DNA of 64,000 nucleotides from Mobiluncus porci (GCF_009695935.1 NZ_VUMY01000012.1:1-64000), one strand, 5' to 3'; positions 48,944 to 58,784 are shown, counted from the stretch's first letter. Notes: generated by a model from the sequence alone, not told the origin. Numbers and translations: made by a program.

Positions 48944-51061
48944 TTGGAGCCATTTGCTTTACTGGCAGCCATCCTTCTGGTTTTGATTTCCCTAACCCTT
49001 CCGGGCTGGCTCGTGGCCTGGGGGCTCGGTTTGCAAGGGGCTTTGCGGGCTGCGGTGGCTCCTGCGCTGAGCCTCGGGATCTGGGCGGGCGCCACCTGGA
49101 TTGCGATTGGTCTGCAGCTCCCGTGGCGGGTCTGGCTCGCGTTGCCACTGGTGGCACTGGTTGTAATTCCTTTTGTAGTCGGGCGTCTGCTGACCCTGCG
49201 ATCCGGCTCGAAGGCTGTTTGGCCGCGCGTGCCGCGCACTTCACTTCCTCGCGGGCTGTGGGTGGTGGCTGGAGTATGTGCGGCCATAAGTGTGCTGCCT
49301 TACCTTATCGGCACCCGCCTAGGGGCTCGCGTGCCGCAAACCTGGGACGTGGTCTTTCACCTTTCTGCAATCCGTTACACCCGCGAAACCGGATCCGCTT
49401 CGCCATGGATTGCTTTTACTCAGTTGAACGGAGGCAGGCAAGTCTATTACCCCAATATTTTCCACAACATCGTGGCGCTTCTGCCGGTCTCACCGGTGGC
49501 GGTTTTCGAAGCCATGATGATTGCGGTGCTGGTCTTGTGGCCGCTCATCATAGGAGCCTTTACCCTGCAGGCGATGGTGACCCTGCGGGGCGCGTCTCAG
49601 TCCAGCTTCACTATGAGTGGCCTCGCAATGCTGGGCGCGGCGCTGGGGGCGAATTTTCCTGCGAACTATGTCGCTAACCTTGCCACGCCGCCTTACACGC
49701 TGTCCTTGCTTGCCACCCCGGGGCTTGTGGCTTTGGCGGTGAGCATGCACCGGCTGCGCCCCGTCACGGTTCGCTACCCGCGCAGTTCCAAAAGCGCGCC
49801 CTCCGAAGACTCCCCCACGAGCGGGGCGCTCAAGCAAATCCAGAAGAGGGCTTCCTCTGCGCTGTTATCTTCACAACTCGCGCCTTGGCTGGCTCTCGGG
49901 ATTTTTGTCGGTCTCGCCGGGGTGGTTTCAACCCACCCTTCCAGTTTGTTCAATCTGGTGTTGCTGCTCGGGGTGCCGGTCGCGGTTCTGACCGTGCGTG
50001 GCTGGCGGGAATGGCAAGCAGCGCGCTCTGTGAAGATTCTGCTGCCGCTTGCGGTGATAGCAGCGGTGGCAGGGGCGAGCTGGTTGGTGCTGATACCGAG
50101 GCTTCGGGCGATGGCCTCCTTCGCCAACCCAAATCAGAACCTCTGGACCAACACCTGGAGAATGTTTGCTGATTACCCCAAAGGACCTTTCAACCTAGGT
50201 TTCGGGGTAAGCGGCGCGCTGTTCTCCCTGGCAGCGCTCTACGGTCTCGTCACGCTCTTGCGGGCGGGACGTCTTGGCTGGTTGACCTCCGGATTCATCG
50301 TCTCCTGGGTGTTTTACCTGCTCGCGGCGGGACCGGTGTGGCCGGGTTATTTCCTGACAACCCCCTGGTACTTGCAGTTTTCCCGACTGGCGCCACTGGT
50401 GCTTATGTGCGAATTGCCGCTCGCGAGTTTTGGTTTTGTGCTCCTGCTAGAGCGCCTGGAAATAAAACACCTCACCTCAAATAGAATCCGCGGGCCTCAG
50501 TGGTTCACAGCCTTGTTAGTGGTGGTACTTCTCGTAGCTAGTCTCGGCGGAACGAATTGGGGACGCTTTGAGGTTGTGGAAGGTGCTTACAACCCCCAAA
50601 AAATTATTCGCGGCACGATGCTTACCGGAAGCGAGCGGGATTTTATTCACCGTCAAGCCGAGACTTTGCCCGATGATGCGCTCATCTGGGCGGCTCCTTA
50701 CAACGGATCGCCTTTCTGGTGGATTCTCGAGGGGAAACATGTAGTTTTCCCAAGCCTTTCTTGGCCTGGAGGCGAAAACCTCGAGGTAATCAGGGATCTC
50801 CACGACGGTATCGCCAGTGAACAAACCTGCAACTACTTCAAAAAAATCGGGGTTACACATTATTTTGTTGACACAGACAAGACTGCCGCGGGGGCGCGAT
50901 CAGGGGATTACGCGTGGTTGTGGCGTGAAAAAAACGTGAGTTTCCGCCTTCCTGACAATCTGCTCACTAAAGTGGCGGAGAATCCCACCAATCCGCAGGA
51001 TTTAGGAGGCTTCGTCGGACAGCGCCTCTACAAAGTGAACCTTGACGCGTGCGCAAAATGA
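48944..51061 (+). CDS. Large multi-pass membrane protein, DUF6541-like
   Basis: A 705-residue protein with about 12-14 hydrophobic segments in residues 1-540 and a soluble extracytoplasmic C-terminal domain (about 545-705) with ALIWAAPYNGSPFWW and FVDTDKTAAGA. The layout, together with its place among glycan genes, fits actinobacterial DUF6541 proteins, which may be GT-C-type transferases or polymerases. No catalytic motif can be named. The start is TTG 48944 after GGGAGGAAGGGAGG. It is divergent from wecC. Confidence 0.75.
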   Translation: MEPFALLAAILLVLISLTLPGWLVAWGLGLQGALRAAVAPALSLGIWAGATWIAIGLQLPWRVWLALPLVALVVIPFVVGRLLTLRSGSKAVWPRVPRTSLPRGLWVVAGVCAAISVLPYLIGTRLGARVPQTWDVVFHLSAIRYTRETGSASPWIAFTQLNGGRQVYYPNIFHNIVALLPVSPVAVFEAMMIAVLVLWPLIIGAFTLQAMVTLRGASQSSFTMSGLAMLGAALGANFPANYVANLATPPYTLSLLATPGLVALAVSMHRLRPVTVRYPRSSKSAPSEDSPTSGALKQIQKRASSALLSSQLAPWLALGIFVGLAGVVSTHPSSLFNLVLLLGVPVAVLTVRGWREWQAARSVKILLPLAVIAAVAGASWLVLIPRLRAMASFANPNQNLWTNTWRMFADYPKGPFNLGFGVSGALFSLAALYGLVTLLRAGRLGWLTSGFIVSWVFYLLAAGPVWPGYFLTTPWYLQFSRLAPLVLMCELPLASFGFVLLLERLEIKHLTSNRIRGPQWFTALLVVVLLVASLGGTNWGRFEVVEGAYNPQKIIRGTMLTGSERDFIHRQAETLPDDALIWAAPYNGSPFWWILEGKHVVFPSLSWPGGENLEVIRDLHDGIASEQTCNYFKKIGVTHYFVDTDKTAAGARSGDYAWLWREKNVSFRLPDNLLTKVAENPTNPQDLGGFVGQRLYKVNLDACAK

Positions 51062-51128
51062 GTTATGGGGACGTGCTTTTTGACTCATTTTCTCAGCGCC
51101 TTGCTCGGACGTGGGTGATAATGGAGTC

Positions 51129-52247
51129 ATGAAGGTTGCCGTGGTTACGAATGATTATCCTACCGAGAGCTCCCCGAACGTCGGTCAGTTTGTGCGGATT
51201 ACCGCGCAAGCCATTGGGGCAGTCCACGAGGTGACCGTCATCCACTTGCGAAGCGAAGCTGCTGGTGGGGTGGAAAACCACTACCGTGACGATGCCGTTG
51301 ACGTGCGAGCCTTCCCCAACGCCTTGAAGACTCCGGAGGATTTCGATCGCGCTGCCAAAATCGTCTATTCGGTCGCTCCCGGCTTTGACGTCATGCACAC
51401 CATGAATCTCTGGTCGCTGATTCCTTTCGGGGTTCTCGAGCGTCAAGAAGAACAATTGGCTTGTGCCTGGGTTCATACGGAACCTTGGCAACTTGCGACC
51501 CCGCAAGGCTGGCCGAGCGAAATCATGTCGGTGGAGGAAATCTTGTTGCTCCCCGATGGACTCACGGCTCCGGCGGGGAAAATGCTGACCGGTATTGCTG
51601 ACAAACGTTACGGAAACTATACTGCGGCAGTGCCGTACATCGTCCCGAAACCGACTAAGTTCGTGGAGCGACCGCGGGTACAAGGCGCGTTGCGGTTGGT
51701 ATCGGTCGGGTCAGTGACTGCGAAACACCAGCCCGAAGTCGCGATTCGTACCGTACGGACGCTGCGCGCTCAAGGGGTGAATGCCACTCTTACTTGGGTG
51801 GGCGAAGGAACCGCGAAGATTCGCTCCCAGGAGAAAGTCAAGGATTTTGGGCTCGAAGCATACGTCCGTTTCGTGTCTTCGGAAGAAGTCGGGGGAGTGG
51901 AAGCGGCGCTGGACGCGGCGGACTTGTTCATTGGCCCAACCAAAGAGGAAAACTTTTATCTGCCCTTGGCACAGGCTATTCTCGCCGGTCGCCCGGCAGT
52001 GGTTGGCGCGGGGGCCGCGGATTTGGAATACGTGAATCAGGACACCGCCGGAGTCATCAAAGTGGTGAAAGAAAATAACTCGAAGTTTTGGGCGGCGGCC
52101 TGTCTGGAGCTCCAAGAGGCGACAGCAGGAATGAGCGCCGCGGAAGTGAGTGCCACTCTTGGTGAAAAGTACTCCCCTGAGGCCATCGCGAAAGAGTACA
52201 GCGAAGTTTACGAAGAAACCTTGGAGATGAGCGGTTTCGAGGTTTAG
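51129..52247 (+). CDS. Family 4 glycosyltransferase
   Basis: A 372-residue GT-B enzyme. It has VAVVTNDYPTESSPNVGQFV, FDVMHTMNLWSL, VHTEPW, LVSVGSVTAKHQPEVA and the donor site region GPTKEENFYLPLAQAILAGRPAV. It resembles the transferase at 38538. The start is ATG 51129; a GTG at 51111 is less likely. Its stop overlaps the vapC stop on the other strand by a few bases. Confidence 0.88.
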   Translation: MKVAVVTNDYPTESSPNVGQFVRITAQAIGAVHEVTVIHLRSEAAGGVENHYRDDAVDVRAFPNALKTPEDFDRAAKIVYSVAPGFDVMHTMNLWSLIPFGVLERQEEQLACAWVHTEPWQLATPQGWPSEIMSVEEILLLPDGLTAPAGKMLTGIADKRYGNYTAAVPYIVPKPTKFVERPRVQGALRLVSVGSVTAKHQPEVAIRTVRTLRAQGVNATLTWVGEGTAKIRSQEKVKDFGLEAYVRFVSSEEVGGVEAALDAADLFIGPTKEENFYLPLAQAILAGRPAVVGAGAADLEYVNQDTAGVIKVVKENNSKFWAAACLELQEATAGMSAAEVSATLGEKYSPEAIAKEYSEVYEETLEMSGFEV

Positions 52248-52627
52248 AAACTCGGAACTTCGAGGCCACGGGCGCGGGCGGCCTCGGCGAGTTCCGCGTC
52301 GAAAACAGCCATAGCATCGCACCCCAGACGCAACGCAGCTGCTAAATGAATGGCATCAGCTCCCCGCAGATGCCACTCGGAAGCCGCGGCTTCGAGGTAA
52401 TCGGATTCCTGCACCGGGAATACCTTGATTTGGTTGAATGACTGCCTGGCCATAGATTCCCAGTTTTCGGGTTTAATAGCCCTGCGTTTAATCATGCAGT
52501 AAAACTCGGTATAGGTCAGCCGGCTCATAACTAATTCAGCCCTCGTCTCGTCAAAGAAATGAGCCAGCGACACCGATTCCGCTTCTTCCACAATCAGCTT
52601 AGTGAATGCGGAAGTGTCAACGTACAT
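52244..52627 (-). CDS. vapC: PIN-domain toxin (VapC-like)
   Basis: A 127-residue PIN-fold ribonuclease. Acidic metal ligands fit: Asp in MYVDTSAFTKL, Glu in TYTEFY, Asp in GADAIHLAAAL and Asp in AVFDAELAEAA. It overlaps the antitoxin gene end by 11 bases (ATG 52627; a longer start at 52657 is in the same frame). VapC toxins cut tRNA or rRNA. The pair sits alone between glycan genes. Confidence 0.88.
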   Translation of the reverse strand: MYVDTSAFTKLIVEEAESVSLAHFFDETRAELVMSRLTYTEFYCMIKRRAIKPENWESMARQSFNQIKVFPVQESDYLEAAASEWHLRGADAIHLAAALRLGCDAMAVFDAELAEAARARGLEVPSF

Positions 52628-52841
52628 ACGATTCAAGACGACCTCGCTCGTCATCAATCATCTCTTGGACGCTTACGTCAAGCTTGATTCTCTTGATATC
52701 GGAAAACTTGAACGGTCGATTTTTCTCGGCGGCTTCTTCGATGAGTCGAACCACGGTTTGCTGCTTGGAGACGCCGCGCTCGCGCGAAAGACGCGAAAGC
52801 GTGGCATCTTGTTCCGGAGTGAGCCGAAGTGTCATAGCCAT
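52617..52841 (-). CDS. vapB: Ribbon-helix-helix antitoxin (VapB-like)
   Basis: A 74-residue protein whose N-terminus MTLRLTPEQDATLSRLS and following RGVSKQQTVVRLIEEA form a ribbon-helix-helix DNA-binding fold; the C-terminal half should neutralise the PIN toxin encoded downstream. ATG 52841 is chosen (ATG 52835 also possible); the longer frame to 52907 lacks similarity. As usual for such pairs, it is translated first and likely represses the operon. Confidence 0.85.
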   Translation of the reverse strand: MAMTLRLTPEQDATLSRLSRERGVSKQQTVVRLIEEAAEKNRPFKFSDIKRIKLDVSVQEMIDDERGRLESYVR

Positions 52842-52941
52842 AGCTAAATGATACCATTCACATCTTTTCGCCACCAGAGCGATTTTTAGCATAGTGCGAC
52901 AAAGCAACTAGACTTGGGACAAGAGCTTTTTGAAAGGAACA

Positions 52942-53562
52942 ATGATGGAATACCGCGAACTCAAAATTGCTGGCGCTTGGGAGATTACCCCGAAGATTTT
53001 CCCTGATGAGCGGGGGGCTTTTATGGAAATGTACAAGTTGGAGGAATTCGCGGAAGTCGTGGGCCACCCCCTCAATCTCGTGCAAGCCAACTGTTCCGTC
53101 TCCAAAGCTGGGGTCGTGCGCGGGATTCACTTTGCTGACGTGCCACCTTCGCAAGCCAAATATGTGATGTGTCCTTCCGGTGCGGTTTTGGATTTCGCGG
53201 TGGACATTCGCGTTGGATCCCCGACTTTTGGAGCTTGGGATTCGGTGTTGCTTGAAGGCGAGAACCGCCGCGCGATTTATTTGAGCGAGGGGCTCGGGCA
53301 CTGCTTCGTGGCTCTCGAGGACAACTCCACAGTGGTTTATCTGTGTTCGGCGGGTTACAACCCGGGGCGCGAACACGGCGTGAGTCCGGTTGACCCTGAG
53401 ATCGCGCTCAAGTGGCCCGATAAGGACCTCAAAGGCAACCCGCTCGAGGTTATCTTGTCCGAGAAAGACACCGCCGCCCCGAGCCTCGCCGAGGCCCGCG
53501 AACAAGGGCTTCTTCCGGATTACCAAGCGACCCTGGATTTTATCGCTAGCCTTAACAAGTAG
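52942..53562 (+). CDS. rfbC: dTDP-4-dehydrorhamnose 3,5-epimerase-like protein
   Basis: A 206-residue cupin. It keeps RGIHFAD with the catalytic histidine, the QAKYVMC lysine, VLDFAVDIRVGSPTFG, and SEGLGHCFVAL. In place of the usual YKTTDYY tyrosine segment it reads YLCSAGYNPGREHGV, still with a tyrosine. RmlC makes dTDP-L-lyxo-4-hexulose for rhamnose, fitting the rhamnan-type proteins downstream; rmlA, B and D are not in the window. ATG 52942 follows GAAAGGA. Confidence 0.88.
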   Translation: MMEYRELKIAGAWEITPKIFPDERGAFMEMYKLEEFAEVVGHPLNLVQANCSVSKAGVVRGIHFADVPPSQAKYVMCPSGAVLDFAVDIRVGSPTFGAWDSVLLEGENRRAIYLSEGLGHCFVALEDNSTVVYLCSAGYNPGREHGVSPVDPEIALKWPDKDLKGNPLEVILSEKDTAAPSLAEAREQGLLPDYQATLDFIASLNK

Positions 53563-53565
53563 TGC

Positions 53566-54222
53566 TTACTTACCTTCCGGATTCGCAGCCTTCGAGGACT
53601 GCTCCCAACCGAAGTTCAGCGGCACGAAGGGGTAATCAACCGAGCCGGGGAGATTGTGGTCGCACCTGTCACGTGGCCAACGTGGCTGGTAAATCGCCCC
53701 GTCATCGGTCAAAATCCACAACTGCGGATGATACTCGTAGTATTGTTGACATCCGAAACCTTCTGTAACGATTTGCTCCGCATCGGGACGCGCCAAATCC
53801 TTGCCGAGCCTGTCCAAATCCCCATCGTAAACCAGCACGTTGCCGTCTTTAACATAAGCCGCAACGAGAATCTTATGTTTGCCGTCATAGCGGAACAGGT
53901 GATTCCACACCCAGTCAATCCCCGCGGTGTTCTCCTCGGTGATGAGTTTGGTTGGAGACACATTTGCTAGCAGAAATTTTTCGTAGTCTCCGTCGGGCAC
54001 ATTGGCATCAAGCTGGTATCCGTAAGTTGGTGCCGGCGTGGGGTCGCCAAGCTCTCGGAACTGCTTGTCCCCAAAGGGGTCGTCATTCGGTGCCGCGCTC
54101 TTGGCGGTCGTGTTTGTTGGGGTGCTGGCTCCACTTTTAGCCATGGAAGCGCAGCCCGTTAAGCCAAGCGCCCCCACGAGAACCAGCCCCACACCCAGTT
54201 TCAGAAATTTTGGTCGCGCCAT
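53566..54222 (-). CDS. Lipoprotein of unknown function
   Basis: A 218-residue exported lipoprotein. The signal peptide ends in the lipobox LTGC at about residues 20-23. A Ser/Thr/Ala linker follows, then a globular part of about 165 residues containing several Trp and Tyr, with FLLANVSPTK and LDRLGKDLARPD. I do not recognise a family. ATG 54222 has GAGG eight bases upstream. It is convergent with rfbC, with stops three bases apart. The gap 54223-54354 shows no gene. Confidence 0.75.
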   Translation of the reverse strand: MARPKFLKLGVGLVLVGALGLTGCASMAKSGASTPTNTTAKSAAPNDDPFGDKQFRELGDPTPAPTYGYQLDANVPDGDYEKFLLANVSPTKLITEENTAGIDWVWNHLFRYDGKHKILVAAYVKDGNVLVYDGDLDRLGKDLARPDAEQIVTEGFGCQQYYEYHPQLWILTDDGAIYQPRWPRDRCDHNLPGSVDYPFVPLNFGWEQSSKAANPEGK

Positions 54223-54354
54223 TGCGATCACCTCAATCAGTTAAACGCTCGAAAATGAACACTTAACCGTGACTTTACCGACTAAAGGCTGTGTTTTCAA
54301 TGGTTAATTGCATAATCCCTGGTGAGAGCACCACCTGTTGTTTCTTCAGGCAAC

Positions 54355-56445
54355 TCACCCGAAGGCCACGTCTCGTACCGCCTGGAGATAACTGCGACCG
54401 AAACGCTGAGTTGGTTCCAAAATAGCGCCCTCAGCCCATTCATTCCAAGCATTGATGAACACGAGGCGTTCTTCCACCGGACGATCCATAACCGCGCGAG
54501 CCGCAGCCGCCAGCCAGCGGCGGAACAAATAGGGATTCGCCCCGTACCACACGTCGGGTTTCCACTGGCGACGGGCCGTATTGTCGAAATTCACCATGAC
54601 TCCGGGGGCTAAATCGCGAGGCAGCCGCCGCAGCCGCTCGGTGGCCACGCGGACCAAGGCCGGATAGGACAAGACAGAACCCCGCATCTTGCGGCGCATC
54701 TTGACAGAACCGGCGGGAGCGCCCTCCCAGGGAAGATTGTGAGGCGGAAAACCGAGACTGCCTTCGAGTCCGAGTTCCCGAGCGGAGGCTCCTAAGCCGT
54801 CAAACTCGGTAGCCACATCTACACTCAAAAGCCAGAGTTCTCCCACGCCGAGTTCTCGCGCACGAGCCCGCCAGTGAGCCACAACGCGAGGAAAATTCGG
54901 AATCTGAGCCGGACGGTACACCGCCAATATGGCGCGCCCGTCCACGCGCATATAGCGCGGATCTTTCATAAACTCCGCAACGTCATCGATGAATTCCTCG
55001 GCGGGCACCTTGTCATATTCTTGCCCAATTAGAATGTCCTTATTGCGCCCGTCCCAACTGCGGGTCCAGTTCTCGTTGGCCCACATGAGGCAAAATGGCA
55101 TGTTTACGTCCGCGGGGTCGCTCGCGTGAAGCTTTTCGATGGGAAGATTCAACAAGCGCTTGCCGGCAAACCAGTAGTAGTAGTACATGAACCCGTTAAC
55201 CCCATGTTTCGAGGCCATTTCCGCTTGGGCCGCGCGGACTTCATCTAGCCGCAGGTCATAGAACCCGAAATCCGCCGGCAGTTTAGGCTGATCGTGGCCT
55301 TGGTAAACCGGCTTGGCTCCGGTTACATTTGTCCATTCAGTAAATCCGGTTCCCCACCAGCGGTCGTTTTCCGCAGTGGGATGGAATTGGGGAAGATAGA
55401 ACGGCACAAAACGCACGCTGGGAGTGATCTCGATCGCGGGGGAGTAACGGCTCCACAATTCGGCTGCGGAGTCCTTCACCTCGGTCAAACCGTCAGTTTC
55501 ACGCAGCTTCAGACCCGCTTCGGTAGTGAGAATCCCGATGGCGCGCTCAATAGCGTGAGCAGTGGTGGCATCAATCTGGCCGGCTTCCGGATCAAAATCA
55601 TCCTCCGAAAGACCGAGAGACCGCAGGCCTTGCAAGACGAATCCCCTAACCCAATACATTGAACCGGCAGCAAACTTCAGCCGAGAGGGATGCAAACGAA
55701 TCTCCAAGCGGCGCAACAGCTCCGCGGTGATGGCCTTATCTCCGCCCCAAAACTCCGGTCCGACAATATTGCCCGGAGCCGTGACGAGACCGAGCCACGG
55801 GTCTGACCCGAAAGCGGACATGATGCGTTTGACCTCGTCTTCTGACCCGAGCAGGGCATCCAAGAACTCGTCTTTCCACTCTGCGCCGGTACCTTCGAGC
55901 TCCGTATGCGCCTCGCGCCACGCGGACTTCTTGGTGTGCACCTTTAACACGAGCTGATAGGGGTCAAGCGCTCCGAAGTTCACGAGCTGGATCAGCGGGT
56001 AAATATCGCGACCGTGGTTCTCCACCGGCACTATCACCAGGTGCTGCAACCGTGGGAGACTCGCCGAAATTTCGTCTCGAGACAGAGTCAGACCCGATTT
56101 GGAGGCGTCGGTAATGAACAGGTCGAAATCTACCGGCAGGTTCTGCAGGCGCTCAATAATCTCGGCTGCCAAATCCGGATAGTACACGTGCATGACCACC
56201 CCGAGCCGACAGTTGGTCTCAAACTCAAACTGGGGATCCACCCGCCAAGCATCGGGATGCCCCGAGGCACGCCGACCGGCCCCGCGTGCCACCCAATCCA
56301 GGTAATCAACCGGAGCGTGCTTCTGGTTCCACAATTGGCTGAGCCTGCCATCTTCCATGGCGTTGTAGATTCGAACCCGAGCCGCCTGGCGATAGCGAGC
56401 CAGGGTACGGCGAACACGGGCAGGGGTGGGGACTTTTAGGCGCAC
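54355..56445 (-). CDS. RgpF-type rhamnan synthesis domain fused to WbsX/GH99-like domain
   Basis: A 696-residue two-domain protein. Residues about 70-310 resemble RgpF (VVMHVYYPDLA, VENHGRDIYPL, KVHTKKSAW, GSMYWVRG). Residues about 340-690 are the WbsX/GHL99 domain found in glycan clusters (FYLPQFHPTAENDRWWG, GFTEWTN, FMYYYYWFAGKRLL, WANENWTRSWDG, NAWNEWAEGAILEP). The WbsX part may be a glycosyl hydrolase or transferase; its action is not established. It is last of four leftward genes following Wzm and Wzt. Confidence 0.88.
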   Translation of the reverse strand: MRLKVPTPARVRRTLARYRQAARVRIYNAMEDGRLSQLWNQKHAPVDYLDWVARGAGRRASGHPDAWRVDPQFEFETNCRLGVVMHVYYPDLAAEIIERLQNLPVDFDLFITDASKSGLTLSRDEISASLPRLQHLVIVPVENHGRDIYPLIQLVNFGALDPYQLVLKVHTKKSAWREAHTELEGTGAEWKDEFLDALLGSEDEVKRIMSAFGSDPWLGLVTAPGNIVGPEFWGGDKAITAELLRRLEIRLHPSRLKFAAGSMYWVRGFVLQGLRSLGLSEDDFDPEAGQIDATTAHAIERAIGILTTEAGLKLRETDGLTEVKDSAAELWSRYSPAIEITPSVRFVPFYLPQFHPTAENDRWWGTGFTEWTNVTGAKPVYQGHDQPKLPADFGFYDLRLDEVRAAQAEMASKHGVNGFMYYYYWFAGKRLLNLPIEKLHASDPADVNMPFCLMWANENWTRSWDGRNKDILIGQEYDKVPAEEFIDDVAEFMKDPRYMRVDGRAILAVYRPAQIPNFPRVVAHWRARARELGVGELWLLSVDVATEFDGLGASARELGLEGSLGFPPHNLPWEGAPAGSVKMRRKMRGSVLSYPALVRVATERLRRLPRDLAPGVMVNFDNTARRQWKPDVWYGANPYLFRRWLAAAARAVMDRPVEERLVFINAWNEWAEGAILEPTQRFGRSYLQAVRDVAFG

Positions 56446-56460
56446 TTTGGTCTTCTTTCT

Positions 56461-57528
56461 TTAAACCCAGTCTTCCAAGTTCTCGTTGTAACGGTAGCGC
56501 ACAAACTCGCCAATGGACTCTCCGCCGGGAGCGGTGGAGGGGTCGGTGTAGATGGTGCGCTTAATAAAGGGGAAACCTTTGTTGACTAGAGCAGCCCAAG
56601 AGGCCAAGGTCGGATTGTCGCCCCCCGCGTTCACATCGGTGGGAAGGAACAGCTCGCGGTGGGTGTAACCGTTCTTGACGCACACCGCGTGCATCCCGAG
56701 CTCGTAGGCGTACACCACGTCCATCTTGTCTTTCTTTTCCTGGATGGAGTCAAAGAAGCGCTGCCACGGTTCGGCCTCGAGCACGCCGTGGTGGAAACAC
56801 ACAAAGAAAGACTGGAAATGTCCGCTGACCTGGTAGGAGAGAGTGGCGGCGGTGATGTCTGTGCCGGGTTCTTCCGTGAGTCGCAACAAGTCGGTCAGCG
56901 GTTCGAAAGGACCAATCATTGAGTCATTCGTGATCAACACCTGTTCGGCGCGACGAACAAACGGATACCGATCCAACGCCAGTGCCCAAGACCCGAAGTC
57001 ATAGCCAATGTTGGGGCGACGCAACACTACGGTTTGCGCGGGGAGACCATGAGGAAATTCGAGTTTTCCGGGAGCCTCACAGGTGGAGATCAGCACCGTG
57101 GCGTAACCCCCGCGGTCAAGCTCCTGGAGATAGGTCGAAACAGACTTGGACTGGGTGGTGCCCCTACTCCAAGACGCTACCAGGGCCACCTTTGCAGCGG
57201 ATTCGAGTCCGGATTCGTCCCCTCGTTCGCAGGTCACCTGGTCGCGGAAACGCTCGACAATGGGTGGTTCCGGATTTTGTTTCCGGACGGTGGCTTTGTA
57301 TTTCTTTCGCGACAAGGCGCGCAATGGAGCCGTAATCTGCCACGATTTAGAAGCCCGCATGTCTTGCACCTGACCGATGGCGGTAGCCGCGTACATGCGT
57401 TGGTGTTCCAACTCGGCTTGCAGGTTCTCCACCTGTTTTCCGGCGCGCGCTAAATCCAACTTGGTTTGATCCAAGGTGGCTCTAAGCAGCCGGTTTTCTT
57501 CTCTTAGCGCCTCAAGTTCCTCACTCAA
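56461..57528 (-). CDS. Coiled-coil plus RgpF-type rhamnan synthesis protein
   Basis: A 355-residue protein. Residues 1-60 are a heptad-rich coiled coil (EELEALREENRLLRATL). The rest has the RgpF pattern: STYLQELDRGGY, LRRPNIGYDFGSWALAL, LITNDSMIGPF and YELGMHAVCVKNGY. RgpF-like proteins extend rhamnan backbones, and the coiled coil may act as a chain-length ruler or partner-binding stalk, as in WbdD; that is inference. It overlaps wzt by four bases. Confidence 0.85.
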   Translation of the reverse strand: MSEELEALREENRLLRATLDQTKLDLARAGKQVENLQAELEHQRMYAATAIGQVQDMRASKSWQITAPLRALSRKKYKATVRKQNPEPPIVERFRDQVTCERGDESGLESAAKVALVASWSRGTTQSKSVSTYLQELDRGGYATVLISTCEAPGKLEFPHGLPAQTVVLRRPNIGYDFGSWALALDRYPFVRRAEQVLITNDSMIGPFEPLTDLLRLTEEPGTDITAATLSYQVSGHFQSFFVCFHHGVLEAEPWQRFFDSIQEKKDKMDVVYAYELGMHAVCVKNGYTHRELFLPTDVNAGGDNPTLASWAALVNKGFPFIKRTIYTDPSTAPGGESIGEFVRYRYNENLEDWV

Positions 57529-58784
57529 TTTATTTCGGCATCCTTTCCCACCAGGGGCTCATCTAGCTTCGGGCTCCATTCTCCGCCCATCCGCACCAAA
57601 CCTGGGTCAGGAATGGCAGTGTCGGCGCGAATAATGAACTGGAATTCGCGGTCGGAATAGTCATAGGTGTGGCCGGAGTCGATAAATGAAGTGGACACCC
57701 CGTAGATGCCGGGCTGGATCATGAGGGCAGGGTAGTGAAAGTCCACAAATGAATCCCCCGCTTCGAAATCGTATTTGATGCCGTCCATTCCCGAATTGGG
57801 TCCCGCCAAGGTCATACCGGCCTCATGGACGAAAGCCAACCCCACCTCGACATTCTCCACTCGTTCCACGGCGTGAGCCCACAGACGCAAAGTAAACGGT
57901 TGTCCAAAAATCGCGAAAGGAGCGGTGTTTCCTTCACCATCCAGAATCTGGATATCTGTCATCCGGACTTCCCCCGAACCCTGGCGGGGAACCGGAGGGA
58001 GAACCGTGCGGGGTTTCTTGACTTTCTTCGCCTTAGATTTATCGGCCTCCTGGGCGTTTACCGCGTTCAAGTAGCCGTCAATCACATCTCCGGTTTTACC
58101 CAACATTTGAGTTTTTCCGTGATCGAGCCAAATGGCTTCGTCACAAAGGTCTTTCGCTAAACCCAGCGAGTGGGTCACGAAGGCAATCGTGCAGCCTTCT
58201 TTACGGAGACGATGCAGGTGGTCGAAACATTTCCTCTGGAATTCTTCGTCCCCGACCGCGATAATCTCATCCACAATCAGGATTTCCGGATCGAGAGTTA
58301 CAGCCACCGCGAAGCCCAAACGGACATACATTCCGGAGGAATAGACTTTGACCGGTTCATCAATAAATTCCCCGATGTCGGCGAAATCGATGATTTCATC
58401 AATGGAATACTCGATTTCTTTGTGGGTCATGCCGAGAATCGCGCCGTTCAAGTAAATATTTTCCCGACCCGTCAAATCCCCGTGAAAACCCGCTCCGAGC
58501 TCCAAGAGGGCAGAAACTTTACCGCTCACCTTCACTGCACCCGCGGTGGGACGATACACCCCCGCCAAAATTTTCAGCATCGTGGATTTACCCGAACCAT
58601 TGTGGCCGATAAGCCCGAAGGTAGTTCCGCGAGGAATCTCGAAAGACACATCATCCAGGGCGCGGAAGGTGTGGCCCCCTCGAGCGCGGCCCTTGACGAG
58701 ACGTTCCTTTAATGAATCCCGACGCTCCTTTTGCAGAATAAATTCTTTGGTGACGTGGGAAACGGATACCGCAATGTCGCTCAA
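57525..58784 (-). CDS. wzt: Wzt-type ABC transporter ATP-binding protein with C-terminal carbohydrate-binding domain
   Basis: A 419-residue ATPase for polysaccharide export. It has Walker A GHNGSGKSTMLK, the region SSGMYVRLGFAVAV in place of a classical LSGGQ signature as is usual for Wzt/TagH, and Walker B ILIVDEIIAVGD. Residues about 275-419 form a beta-sandwich Wzt_C-like domain (FTLRLWAHAVERVENVEVG, GMTLAGPNSGMD) which in other systems reads the glycan end. It overlaps both neighbours by four bases. Confidence 0.93.
   Translation of the reverse strand: MSDIAVSVSHVTKEFILQKERRDSLKERLVKGRARGGHTFRALDDVSFEIPRGTTFGLIGHNGSGKSTMLKILAGVYRPTAGAVKVSGKVSALLELGAGFHGDLTGRENIYLNGAILGMTHKEIEYSIDEIIDFADIGEFIDEPVKVYSSGMYVRLGFAVAVTLDPEILIVDEIIAVGDEEFQRKCFDHLHRLRKEGCTIAFVTHSLGLAKDLCDEAIWLDHGKTQMLGKTGDVIDGYLNAVNAQEADKSKAKKVKKPRTVLPPVPRQGSGEVRMTDIQILDGEGNTAPFAIFGQPFTLRLWAHAVERVENVEVGLAFVHEAGMTLAGPNSGMDGIKYDFEAGDSFVDFHYPALMIQPGIYGVSTSFIDSGHTYDYSDREFQFIIRADTAIPDPGLVRMGGEWSPKLDEPLVGKDAEIN

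Noticed and set aside
55795-55830. Third copy of the 57-bp element (GGGTCTGACCC inside the WbsX gene)
   Set aside because: Only an 11-base palindrome matches; the rest of the element is absent.
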